Below, one piece after another: positions 15,583 to 24,410 of a DNA stretch of 64,000 bases. The position numbers and the translations under genes are program-made. How positions within the stretch are numbered: position 1 is the stretch's first letter; each line of letters opens with the position of its first letter. The stretch is taken from contig JADJZY010000009.1 in NCBI GenBank assembly GCA_016715505.1, positions 1 to 64,000 on the forward strand, read 5' to 3'. A model generated the notes under the pieces. That model was not told the origin of the DNA and ran no database searches. It was given only the letters and a program-made list of their open reading frames with translations. The DNA is from Bacteroidota bacterium. Its GTDB lineage: Bacteria; Bacteroidota; Bacteroidia; Chitinophagales; Chitinophagaceae.

Positions 15583-16656
15583 ATGATTAAAAATATTTCT
15601 TTTATTTTCATCTTGCTTTCGAGCATGATGTTTCCACACAGCACAGATGCACAAAGTACGTATTATCAAAATGCACTGGGTTTAAATGGCAATGCTTTAA
15701 AAACGTCTTTGCATGATATCATCACAAATCATAACTTTCAGCAATGGCCTCTTTGGAGTTATTTCAGTTCAACAGATATCAAAACGGGAACTACCGTCTG
15801 GGATATGTATTCGGATATTCCGGGAGGAGTGGCCCCTTATACCTTTCATCAAGTGAATTCGCAATGCGGCACCTATAACAATGAAGGTGATTGTTATAAC
15901 CATGAACATGTCTGGCCTAGAACATTTTTTGCAGGCGATGTTTACCCGATGCGTTCTGATTTACACCATGTTTATCCAACCGATGGATTTGTGAATAACA
16001 AACGCAGTAATTTCCCTTTTGGGAAAGTAAATACAGCCAACTGGACTTCCGACAATGGTTCCAAGCTGGGCGTTTCCACTTCCTATAATACCTGGACCTC
16101 CAGTAACAGCAATCATTATTGTTTCGAACCTATTGATAGTTTTAAGGGAGATATTGCCCGTATCATGTTTTATATGGCTACCCGTTACTTTGGAGAAGAT
16201 GCAGGTTGGAGTGATTGGGAAATGGCCAATGGTGCAAATTTGACGAGTTCAGCGATTACCATACTTCTTGACTGGCATCACAAGGATCCGGTGAGTCAAA
16301 AAGAAATGAATAGAAATCAGGCCGTTTTTCTCATTCAGGGTAATCGAAATCCATTTATCGATTATCCGCAATTTGCTGATTGTATATGGGGCACTGCAGA
16401 TTGCAAACCATTATTCAATGAAGAAGTTGCTGAAACGAGTTTTCAGTTTTACCCAAATCCTACTTCCGATTATTTAATCATTCCACCAGCTTTAAAAAGT
16501 GAAACACACTTTGAGATTTCATCTGTGGATGGACAAAATATAAAGCTCCCCGTAGTCGATAATCGTATCAATATTCAGCATTTGCCCCGTGGTTTGTTTT
16601 TCGTGCGATATACCTTTCAACAAAAAAATTATTATAGCACGTTTTTAAAACAATAA
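15583..16656 (+). CDS. Secreted endonuclease I with T9SS sorting domain
   Basis: The 357-residue protein has a signal peptide (residues 1-24, ending TDAQ), an endonuclease I domain with the HNH-like metal site (YNHEHVWPRTFF, then RSDLHHVYPTDGFVNNKRSN) and a C-terminal type A sorting domain for the type IX secretion system (FQFYPNPTSDYLIIPP, LPRGLFFVRY, ending FLKQ). It should be exported and probably anchored to the cell surface, where it degrades DNA or RNA. It is the clearest T9SS cargo in the window; the secretion genes lie at 20.8-25.7 kb. Confidence 0.92.
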   Translation: MIKNISFIFILLSSMMFPHSTDAQSTYYQNALGLNGNALKTSLHDIITNHNFQQWPLWSYFSSTDIKTGTTVWDMYSDIPGGVAPYTFHQVNSQCGTYNNEGDCYNHEHVWPRTFFAGDVYPMRSDLHHVYPTDGFVNNKRSNFPFGKVNTANWTSDNGSKLGVSTSYNTWTSSNSNHYCFEPIDSFKGDIARIMFYMATRYFGEDAGWSDWEMANGANLTSSAITILLDWHHKDPVSQKEMNRNQAVFLIQGNRNPFIDYPQFADCIWGTADCKPLFNEEVAETSFQFYPNPTSDYLIIPPALKSETHFEISSVDGQNIKLPVVDNRINIQHLPRGLFFVRYTFQQKNYYSTFLKQ

Positions 16657-16658
16657 GC

Positions 16659-17324
16659 ATGTCCTATCTCTCGATCAAAGAAGAATTAGCACAACATCAG
16701 GTTGAATTGGTGGCTGTTTCAAAAACCAAACCGATAGAAGCGATTCAGGCGATTTACGATCAAGGCCAGCGAGATTTCGGCGAGAATAAAGTACAAGAAA
16801 TGGAAGCCAAATATCAATTACTTCCAAAAGATATTCGCTGGCATTTAATCGGACACCTGCAAAAAAATAAAGTCAAATACATCGCTCCGTTTGTCCATCT
16901 GATTCACTCTGTAGATAGTTTGGAGCTTCTCTTTGAGATCAATAAACAAGCGCTTAAAAACAATCGCGTGTTGGATGTTCTCTTACAAATTCATATTGCC
17001 AGCGAGGAAAGTAAATTTGGTTTGGATAAAACAGAATTGATTGAGATACTGGATATAAATGAATCCAAAAATACCGGCTTACAAAATATCCGAATTCGCG
17101 GATTAATGGGCATGGCTACCTTCAGTGATGATGAAGAACTTATCCGAAAAGAATTCAATGGATTGAAAGACTTATTTACGTTTGTTCAACAGAGCTATTT
17201 TTTAAGCGACCAATCCTTTTCACTGCTTTCGATGGGTATGAGTTCCGATTATCGTTTAGCAATTGAAGCCGGATCGAATATGGTGCGCATTGGCAGTCTT
17301 TTATTTGGGAATCGTACAACATGA
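16659..17324 (+). CDS. YggS-family pyridoxal-phosphate homeostasis protein
   Basis: The 221-residue protein belongs to the PLPHP/YggS family, which binds PLP and balances vitamin B6 and amino-acid pools. Motifs seen are LVAVSKTKP with the PLP lysine at residue 22, FGENKVQE, WHLIGHLQKNKVKY, GLMGMATFSDD and LSMGMSSDYRLAIEAGSNMV plus RIGSLLFG. It starts two bases after the nuclease stop and overlaps the next gene by four bases (ATGA), so translation is probably coupled. Confidence 0.95.
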   Translation: MSYLSIKEELAQHQVELVAVSKTKPIEAIQAIYDQGQRDFGENKVQEMEAKYQLLPKDIRWHLIGHLQKNKVKYIAPFVHLIHSVDSLELLFEINKQALKNNRVLDVLLQIHIASEESKFGLDKTELIEILDINESKNTGLQNIRIRGLMGMATFSDDEELIRKEFNGLKDLFTFVQQSYFLSDQSFSLLSMGMSSDYRLAIEAGSNMVRIGSLLFGNRTT

Positions 17325-18023
17325 TGAATGATTATCGTTTGAGTTGGTATCAACGGCTGTTGTCATTTCTCAAACCAATTCGGATCCAAACCAGTAGCAG
17401 CCTTTATCATCCTCAGTTAGAATTGGAATTATATCGCAATGAAATCATACTCGGCACTCCGGCAGCCCTTTATTCTGTAGGTCGTTCTTATGCGCCTTTT
17501 AAAAGCCTTTAAACGGATCGAGCATCACTTACCTCAAGTCAACCATTTTCTATTATTAGGTACCGGGCTTGGTTCAGCATGGGCCATTCTCCGGCAAAAA
17601 TATCATTTGAATCCAAAATCGACACTGGTTGATATCGACCAAAAAATTCTTGATTTTAGTCAGGAATGGATTGGTGATCAATCCGAAAAAGTGAATTGGG
17701 TTTGTGCTGATGCTCAAAAATTTCTCTCCAGCCAAACAGAACAATTTGATTTAATCGGCATTGATATTTTCAAGGATTTGTACAATCCTGATTGGGTTTA
17801 TCAGCATACATTTATAAGAGAAGTTTACGAGCGATTAAGTGTTCGAGGTATTGCCGTTTTTAATTACATTTTCCAGGACGAATTCCGAAAAATTCATACA
17901 CTCAGTATCATGGAAAATGAATTCCAACAGATTCGAAACGATTTCCCACAAATTAAATACAATTGTTATCGCGAGGAAATAGTTAGGGCCTCAAGCGTAT
18001 TTAGGGGCTGCTGTTTAATGTGA
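17321..18023 (+). CDS. SAM-dependent methyltransferase (spermidine-synthase-like), frameshifted
   Basis: Two frames join into a protein of about 234 residues. The first 60 residues run from the ATG overlapping yggS to SYAPFK; after one extra A in the run near 17503 the second frame continues AFKRIEHHLPQ. The second part holds a Rossmann methyltransferase core: FLLLGTGLGSAWAIL (SAM-binding loop), TLVDIDQKIL with the acidic ribose-binding residue, and FDLIGIDIFKD. It resembles the fused or stand-alone spermidine-synthase-like methyltransferases. The C-terminus (RGCCLM) lies inside an inverted repeat and may also be altered. Confidence 0.7.
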
Positions 18024-18106
18024 AAGTATTTGCGCCGGCCGGGCTGTACAATAGTACTACCGAGCTCCTTAAATTTGAAACGCCAGTGAGATAACCAGCA
18101 GCCCCT
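18003..18106. repeat. 11-bp perfect inverted repeat spanning 104 bases
   Basis: AGGGGCTGCTG at 18003-18013 is inverted as CAGCAGCCCCT at 18096-18106, with further partial matching outward (TTA/TAA). The 82-base interior is GC-rich at first (GCGCCGGCCGGGC). It overlaps the end of the methyltransferase and lies between two convergent genes. A long-looped RNA stem or a small mobile-element remnant are both possible. Confidence 0.6.
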
Positions 18107-18117
18107 ATTTAAAGTCC

Positions 18118-19059
18118 TTAGCTGATTGGCAATATCGTACGTTTTTTATTCTTCATGCGCATAGACTCAGGAACAGCAGATAATAAACTTTCGTTGAAGG
18201 CAATCGACAATTTATTTTTTGTAAAGTATTTATTTGTGACCATACTGATTTCACGAACCGGAACTGGGTCTTTAAAATAACGTACACGCTCCAGAACATC
18301 TTCTCCAAAATCTGCAAGACATAATTCCGGAATAATCGTATAACCGCCATTGATATCTACCATACGCATGAGCGACATCAGTGACCCTGAGTTGTAATTG
18401 AAAGGATTGTTAGCACCAACAAATTTTTGTTTGCCGCACAAGTTGATGATTTGGAAACGCATACAATGTTCATCACCCAGTGACCAAATTTCATCCACAT
18501 TTAAATCTTCCGGAGAAATCACTTTTTTGGTGAGTAGTTTATGATCCTTATGGGCATAAACAACATATGGTTCATGGTATAAAACAGTTTCCTTTAAAGA
18601 CTTTTCATACAATGGCGTACTGAGGATTCCAAAGTCCAGGTTACCTTCTTTTAAACGCAACACAATTTGCTCAGTTGTCATTTCAGTAATCGTAATATCC
18701 AGTTGAGGATATTTACTCACGAATGATTTTAATGTTCGAGGAACTACTGTTGGAGCGACCGTTGGAATAATGCCAATATTCAAACTTCCAATGAGTTGAT
18801 CTTTTTGAGAGGAAATCAGCTCTTCAATCTTATTTCTTTCAAACAATACCTTTTGTGCCTGATCGATGATCTTTTTTCCCATATCGGTTGGAATGATGGG
18901 ATGATGATTCCGGTCGAAAATTTTGATACCCAATTCTTCTTCCAGTTTTTGTATTTGCATACTTAAGGTAGGTTGGGTAACAAAACATTTTTCAGCGGCG
19001 GTAACAAAACTACCGTTTCGCTCTACGGCTACAATGTATTCTATTTGAGTAAGCGTCAT
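18118..19059 (-). CDS. oxyR: Hydrogen-peroxide-sensing LysR regulator OxyR
   Basis: The 313-residue protein has a LysR helix-turn-helix at residues 1-60 (EYIVAVERNGSFVTAAEKCF, TQPTLSMQIQKLEEELG) and an effector domain with Cys199 and Cys208 in EHCMRFQIINLC. That CxxxxxxxxC spacing and numbering are the same as in Escherichia coli OxyR, where the pair forms the peroxide-sensing disulphide. It should activate catalase, peroxidase and Dps-type genes, none of which are nearby. It is transcribed divergently from the thioesterase gene, and the 70-base interval probably holds both promoters. Confidence 0.93.
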   Translation of the reverse strand: MTLTQIEYIVAVERNGSFVTAAEKCFVTQPTLSMQIQKLEEELGIKIFDRNHHPIIPTDMGKKIIDQAQKVLFERNKIEELISSQKDQLIGSLNIGIIPTVAPTVVPRTLKSFVSKYPQLDITITEMTTEQIVLRLKEGNLDFGILSTPLYEKSLKETVLYHEPYVVYAHKDHKLLTKKVISPEDLNVDEIWSLGDEHCMRFQIINLCGKQKFVGANNPFNYNSGSLMSLMRMVDINGGYTIIPELCLADFGEDVLERVRYFKDPVPVREISMVTNKYFTKNKLSIAFNESLLSAVPESMRMKNKKRTILPIS

Positions 19060-19129
19060 GATTAAAATTTGTGATGGTAAAAGTAAAGGGTCTAACCCGT
19101 TTGTACTAATTTTACCTCTTCAATTATCT

Positions 19130-19576
19130 ATGCAAAACGATATATATTATAGACTGAAACTATTAGAGGGGCAATACATGACGGAAACAAAATCAAAAGC
19201 CGGTAAATGGCTTCATTATAAACTCGATTTAGTAGAACCGGGTTACGTTGAAGTTAGTCTGGCCGTGAAAGAAGATATGACCAACCCGGTTGGGAATCTG
19301 CATGGAGGTATGTCGGCCATGATTTGCGATGAAATTTGTGGTTTGGCATTTTATAGTCTGGGCATGGAAACCTATTATACGACTGTAAACCTGATGATCG
19401 ACTATTTGTATAGTGCACCGTTGGGGAGTCAAATCAAAGCCACGGGCAAAGTGTTGAGAGCAGGAAAAAGAATTTCCAATACGGAATGTTATATTTACAA
19501 CGAAAAAGGTGTGATTTTGGTGCATGCCAAATCAAATCTAGTCAATACCGGAAATCCGGTGTTTGAATTAACCTGA
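19130..19576 (+). CDS. Hotdog-fold thioesterase (PaaI family)
   Basis: The 148-residue protein has the PaaI/YdiI hotdog signature: NPVGNLHGGMSAMICDEICG, where the conserved N/HGG loop and acidic residue form the active site, followed by TTVNLMIDYLYSAPLGSQI. It would hydrolyse an acyl- or aryl-CoA; the substrate is unknown. I chose the ATG at 19130 over a longer reading that begins at 19058 and overlaps the oxyR start. Confidence 0.85.
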   Translation: MQNDIYYRLKLLEGQYMTETKSKAGKWLHYKLDLVEPGYVEVSLAVKEDMTNPVGNLHGGMSAMICDEICGLAFYSLGMETYYTTVNLMIDYLYSAPLGSQIKATGKVLRAGKRISNTECYIYNEKGVILVHAKSNLVNTGNPVFELT

Positions 19577-19581
19577 GTGCT

Positions 19582-20325
19582 ATGCTGAATAATCAAAAAA
19601 TTGTGGTCGTATTACCTGCATATAATGCGGGAAAGACGCTTGAACGAACCTATGCAGAAATTCCATTTGATATTGTGGATGAAGTGGTATTGGTAGATGA
19701 TAAAAGTAAAGATGATACTGTTGAAGTTGGAAAAAAATTAGGCATTCGTCATATCGTTGTTCATGATGTCAACAAAGGTTATGGCGGCAATCAAAAGAGT
19801 TGCTATAATAAAGCCCTGGAATTGGGTGCAGATATTGTGGTCATGTTGCATCCTGATTATCAATATACCCCAAAACTTATTCCCTCCATGTGCCATTTGA
19901 TTGCAAGTGGACTTTATCCCGTTGTTCTGGGTTCTCGGATTCTTGGAAAAGGTGCGCTGAACGGAGGTATGCCGATGTACAAATATATTTTTAACCGATT
20001 TCTGACGCTGACCGAAAATATTCTGATTGGCCAAAAACTCAGCGAATACCATACTGGATATCGCGCCTTTTCGGGTGAGGTACTGCGCAATATTAATTAT
20101 CGGGTAAATAATGATGATTTTGTATTCGACAATGAAATGCTCTCTCAAATTTTTATGAAAGGCTATGAAATCGCAGAAATCACCTGCCCCACAAAATATT
20201 TCGAGGAAGCCTCAAGCATTAATTTCAGCCGCAGTATGAAGTACGGAATGGGTGTACTCCGGGTGTCTTTAAATCATTTGATGCATAAATGGGGCTTGAA
20301 GCGCAATAAATTGTATTCAAATTAG
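19582..20325 (+). CDS. Glycosyltransferase family 2 (dolichyl-phosphate mannosyltransferase-like)
   Basis: The 247-residue soluble protein is a GT2 enzyme of the DPM1/polyprenyl-phosphate sugar transferase type. Visible motifs are VVLPAYNAGKTLERTY, VLVDDKSKDDT (nucleotide-sugar binding), the DPDYQ-like HPDYQY at about residue 92, GSRILGKG and EYHTGYRAFS. It lacks the C-terminal membrane helices of some relatives. It follows the thioesterase by five bases and is probably cotranscribed. Confidence 0.9.
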   Translation: MLNNQKIVVVLPAYNAGKTLERTYAEIPFDIVDEVVLVDDKSKDDTVEVGKKLGIRHIVVHDVNKGYGGNQKSCYNKALELGADIVVMLHPDYQYTPKLIPSMCHLIASGLYPVVLGSRILGKGALNGGMPMYKYIFNRFLTLTENILIGQKLSEYHTGYRAFSGEVLRNINYRVNNDDFVFDNEMLSQIFMKGYEIAEITCPTKYFEEASSINFSRSMKYGMGVLRVSLNHLMHKWGLKRNKLYSN

Positions 20326-20591
20326 GACACGCAATATTTCGAAAATAGTTCAAAGCTTAAAGGGAAATCATTTTAATTTCTAACATTTCAAAGTCTAAGA
20401 CTCATTTGATACTTAACCACCGAGATTTATCTCCTTTCAAAAGATGACACTCTAAAAGCAATTTTGAAATAGGTAAACCTTAGGAGTAGGTATCTTGTGC
20501 GCTATGAATGGGCAGGACAGAAAGGAACAGGTTTGGTTGAAATACATTATACCTACTTTGGGATGTGTCACTTACAAATTTGAGTCAAACA

Positions 20592-20754
20592 GAGACCGTT
20601 GTAAAAGTCATTTGGTAAAAAAGTTCAAGGCTTTTTGAATTTTTAAGTATTGAGTTATCTTGTTGATAATGAAATAGTTAAAAATTCAAAGTAACGCAGA
20701 AATTTGAAGCCAAATGACTTAGACAATTATTTTTGATAGTTTTGCAACGGTCTC
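20592..20754. mobile_element. MITE-like element, 163 bp
   Basis: GAGACCGTTGTAAAA at 20592 is inverted at the right end as TTTTGCAACGGTCTC, giving 15-bp terminal repeats with one mismatch. Inside, AAGTCATTTGG/CCAAATGACTT and TTGAATTTTTAA/TTAAAAATTCAA are also inverted, so almost the whole element can fold back on itself. It encodes no protein. No clear target-site duplication is visible (AACA before, ATAC after). It lies in the 510-base interval between the glycosyltransferase and gldN; the first 265 bases of that interval hold nothing I can assign. Confidence 0.75.
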
Positions 20755-20785
20755 ATACAATGAATAGTGATTAAATAAAGCGCAT

Positions 20786-20818
20786 AAAAAAACCACGAAA
20801 ATTTCGTGGCTTTTTTTT
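20786..20818 (-). terminator. Terminator downstream of gldN
   Basis: CCACGAAA and its complement ATTTCGTGG form a perfect stem at 20793-20809, with seven A residues on the left and eight T on the right, so it can end transcription from either side. On the minus strand it closes the gldKLMN operon. Confidence 0.88.
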
Positions 20819-20835
20819 ATAAAATCATGATCGGA

Positions 20836-21762
20836 TTAATACACCCATAAATCGTGCTCGATATTAAAGAGTTTCTCCCGAATTTTTTCTGATTCATACA
20901 TGGCGTCAATACCACGTTTGTAATTCTTGATATCTTCTTGCAATGGATTATCCAAGGTTGATTTCAAGATATAACTTGCAAACACACGTTTTTCAAAAAA
21001 ATCATCCCAATTCATCCGATAAACATCATTTTCGGGATTATATACTTCGAAGCGAGCGTTATAAGCCCTTACATCCGGATAATACAACCAAAACATAGGC
21101 ACAGAACCTCTAAATGAGCCGTCTTCATTGGTACGATCAAAATAAGGTGCAATACCAATGATCCGAACTACCATACGACCCACATTCTTATCAAAAATCC
21201 AATCCTCTTTTAAACGATATTTCGTAATTTGATCCGGATTAAACCCATAAGTAATAACTCGATATTCGATACTTCCATCAGGTAATTCAACAGGTAAAGT
21301 ATCATTTGGTTTAACCACCCTTGACATCACATCTTCCATACTCAATGGTTGAGTAAATCGATCATCATTGAATGCAGTAATCAATCCTTTCCGGATAGCA
21401 TCCATCAGAATTTCAATATACATTCCACCACCGGTTTCATCATCACCCGGATAACGAAAAGCAAAGTTTTGTTTTTGACGGGTATCGATTTCACGCCAAA
21501 CACGCTTCTTCCATAATACATCTGCTTCCCGAATAGGCTGCCATGGAGTAACGTAATTGTTATGTTCCACACGATCAATCGCTCCATCCCGACGTAAAGA
21601 TGGTTTCCAATCCTCTTTCACAATAGTTGCGGCTCCACCACTAACTGCGGGATCTGCACTTAAATTCGTAGAAGGTGGCGTTCCGGGTTGGGCTTGGGAA
21701 ATCAATGACATACCCACTGCGCCGGTTAAAAGAAAAAACTTGATTTTATTCATTACACTCAT
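20836..21762 (-). CDS. gldN: T9SS ring-associated protein GldN/PorN
   Basis: The 308-residue periplasmic protein has a signal peptide ending SQAQ (residue 25) and the GldN pattern: DWKPSLRRDGAIDR, KKRVWREIDTRQKQN, FAFRYP, then MEDVMSRVVKPNDT and FDKNVGRMVVRIIGIAPYFD. GldN binds the outer-membrane lipoprotein GldK to form the large periplasmic ring of the type IX secretion system. It is last in gldK-L-M-N, 11 bases after gldM. Confidence 0.95.
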   Translation of the reverse strand: MSVMNKIKFFLLTGAVGMSLISQAQPGTPPSTNLSADPAVSGGAATIVKEDWKPSLRRDGAIDRVEHNNYVTPWQPIREADVLWKKRVWREIDTRQKQNFAFRYPGDDETGGGMYIEILMDAIRKGLITAFNDDRFTQPLSMEDVMSRVVKPNDTLPVELPDGSIEYRVITYGFNPDQITKYRLKEDWIFDKNVGRMVVRIIGIAPYFDRTNEDGSFRGSVPMFWLYYPDVRAYNARFEVYNPENDVYRMNWDDFFEKRVFASYILKSTLDNPLQEDIKNYKRGIDAMYESEKIREKLFNIEHDLWVY

Positions 21763-21773
21763 AGTTAAGCGTT

Positions 21774-23404
21774 TTATTCAGTGATGATAAAGTTAACAGA
21801 TCCGATGGAACGAATACCATCCGGAGCCTTACATTTAATATTTTCAAAATAGATACGATCGCCGATTTTGACTTTATCCAAAATAGCCCTTACCGTTGGA
21901 GAAGATAGTAATTCACCTGTAGCTGTTGCTTCCATCAAATCACCTGACTTAGGTTGAAGCGTAACACTATAGGATGTAACAGGGAATTTCAATTCGTAAG
22001 CAAAGTCATCCAATTTGGCGAATACTGCAGCTTGTGCTTTTAATAAATTCTTTGCCATTTTTCCTCCACGCGAATTCGCAATCATTGGATAAGGGGTAGG
22101 AACCAACTTGACACGATACTTGTAAGTACCAAAGTTTTTGACTGTACCATCTGCCAATTTACCGGTTAAAGTAATTTTAGCATCTGTTCCAGCTTTAGCA
22201 ACAGCTACTTCATACTGACCAACGCCAGCTGTTTTAGTCATGGTGCAATTTTCTGAAGTAACATTGATGTTTCCTGCAGGGATACCCGAGGCAGCGATCG
22301 TGATTGGGTTCGCAAGACCAACATACAATACATTCATTTTATCAAGCGAAATAGAAGCCTGCGCTTCACCCACATAATAATTTGCAGGTTTAGGCATCGT
22401 AATGGTTCTACGCTGTGTTTGTTTAGTACCAGGAATCGTATCTGTAAAAGAAGCTGTAACGGTTACATTTTTTTGTCCAACAGCACTGGCAACTTCAGTA
22501 TACTCAGCAACTCCGTCAACAGGCATGATGGTTCTACCATTTACGCTGAAAGACAAATTGTTCATTTTCTTGTTGTAAGTACCTAACATGATACGAGCAC
22601 GATATTTTTCACCGGGTAAAACAAAGTTATTATCCGCAGCAACAATCACTGCATAATCCGGTAAGGCCTGAGAAGTTACGTGCAAATCATTCTGACGTTC
22701 GCCGGTTGCCATGGCCCAAATTTCATCCAGGGCCAAAGACTGCGAAGCCCGCACATCACTGGCATATTTATCCAGCAAGGTTACATTGGCAATGGTTGGA
22801 GACATATGGAAATTCCCATAACTCCAATCACCATCAGGGTTATTGTCTGATTTATCTGTTTCAAAGTTTAAAGGTAACATACCAAAAACTCGTGCATTAT
22901 TGCCTACGCCTGGTGCAACCATATTGTCCATATTTAATGGAACTAAGCCGGCAATTTCGTCTTTAAACGTTTTCAAGGAGGTTAACAACTTTGGTCCATT
23001 TCCTTCTTCGATCATGACTCGGGTACCACCATCTAAATTTTCGATCTGACGGATATTCCCTTGTTCATCCACCCACCGGAGGCCTCAATGATCAATTGTT
23101 TGTATTTTTTCAATTCGGAAACAATTGCTTCCGTTTTTTCGTTCACTTGGTTCGCCAACAACAAAGCCTGTTTTACTTTTTCACGTTTTTCGGGCTTAGC
23201 ATCTTCGTCATTGATATACTCTTGAAAATGGTCCGTCACTAATTTATTACGTTCTTCTACAGCTTTGTTTGAATTGGCGATGCTTTTACCGATTGTTTTG
23301 AATGCGTTCAAGATTTCGCTGGATACGTTCATCGCTAAAAGTGCGGTGAGTACCAGGTACATCAGGTTAATCATCAACTGCCTCGGTTCTTTAGGTAAAG
23401 CCAT
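21774..23404 (-). CDS. gldM: T9SS/gliding motor protein GldM, frameshifted
   Basis: GldM is the periplasm-spanning part of the proton-driven T9SS and gliding motor. From ATG 23404 it begins MALPKEPRQLMINLMYLVLT, with a single inner-membrane helix that packs against GldL, followed by a long coiled region. At about 23068, inside a GGTGGGTGG stretch, the frame shifts; the next frame continues VDEQGNIRQIENLDGG and holds the beta-rich domains D2-D4 (for example RARIMLGTYNKKMNNLSFSV). Joined length is about 543 residues, normal for the family. The break is probably a sequence error because the flanking genes are intact. Confidence 0.93.
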
Positions 23405-23463
23405 TCTTTATGAATATTTTCTTATGAATTAAATGAATATCGTTATAAGTAGGATTGATATAA

Positions 23464-24303
23464 TTATCGGCCTTGCATTGCGCTCAGCATGTTACCATAA
23501 ATTTGGTTCAGGGTGCCCAGATTTTTAGCCAACATGCCAATTTGTTCTTTGGCTTTATTTGCATCATCTGCACTACTTTGCATAGCGTCAGAGGCATTCA
23601 CTAAATTACTATAAAACTTATTCATAGCTTTCAGGTGATTATTGGCATCCTGCAATTCCACTTCATAAATCTGGTTTAATGATCCCAGATTCTTCGTCAA
23701 AACAGTAACCTGATTATGGAATTTAGAAGTTTCTTCAGCTGCATTATTAAAAGAAGCCAAGGTATTTGTTGCTCCCATAAACGTATCTTTCATTTGATTT
23801 AAAGCAGATGCTGCTTCTTTCGCTTTAGATGAATACTCATTAGTAGCTGCGGTTACGTGAGAAATATCTTTTACCTGATTTACTGTTTCTCCAAATTTTT
23901 GAAAATTCTCGCTCAGTTTGCGAATATTCGCCGGATTCATATTGGCTTCTTCCAACATTTTATCTAATGAAGCCGTTGCAGAAGGGCCACCAGGACCGCC
24001 GGTCATACCGGGGATGGCAGTTGGCTGAAATTTTACACCTTTTTTATACGCTTCAACATGTGGATTTTCATCAATTCCTGGATAGAATTTCTCCCAGTAG
24101 TAATCCTTATGTGGGGGTAAAATACCCAAGAGGGTAAAGATGAAAGCTTCCGTCAACATCCCAACCGTCAACATGGTACCTGCAATGGCCCAGTGTTCCA
24201 GTTTTGCCAAGGCGCCAACCAGTACGATAGCCGCACCGACACCAATGATCAGATTCTTCAGATATTTTCCGGTGGAAGTTTCAAAAAATAATGATCCGGA
24301 TTA
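23464..24303 (-). CDS. gldL: T9SS/gliding motor protein GldL, start unclear
   Basis: GldL is the inner-membrane partner of GldM and converts proton flow into motor movement. Two helices are seen: one from about 24270 (YLKNLIIGVGAAIVLVGALA, then KLEHW) and one at WAIAGTMLTVGMLTEAFIFT, followed by the LPPHKDYYWEKFYPG motif. The acidic residue in TEAF is the expected proton-path glutamate. The long tail is coiled coil. The first in-frame ATG (24210) would remove the first helix; the frame is open to a TAA at 24301-24303, next to an ATG (24304-24306) that is in the same frame. A TTTTTT run near 24285 probably carries an error. Confidence 0.88.
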
Positions 24304-24410
24304 CATGATTACTTTTAAATTTTAATTTGTTTGAGTATTCTATTTATACATTTTGATACGCCCATCCTATCCGGCCTCAAACCGGTGGAAGTATCAAAGC
24401 GCGCTATTTT

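Noticed and set aside
17321..18023. Two separate overlapping small genes
   Set aside because: The second frame continues the first one's protein text without loss once one A is removed, so a single frameshifted gene fits better.
20504..20638. 44-codon frame running into the MITE
   Set aside because: It has no homology I recognise and ends inside the element; chance is the simplest reading.
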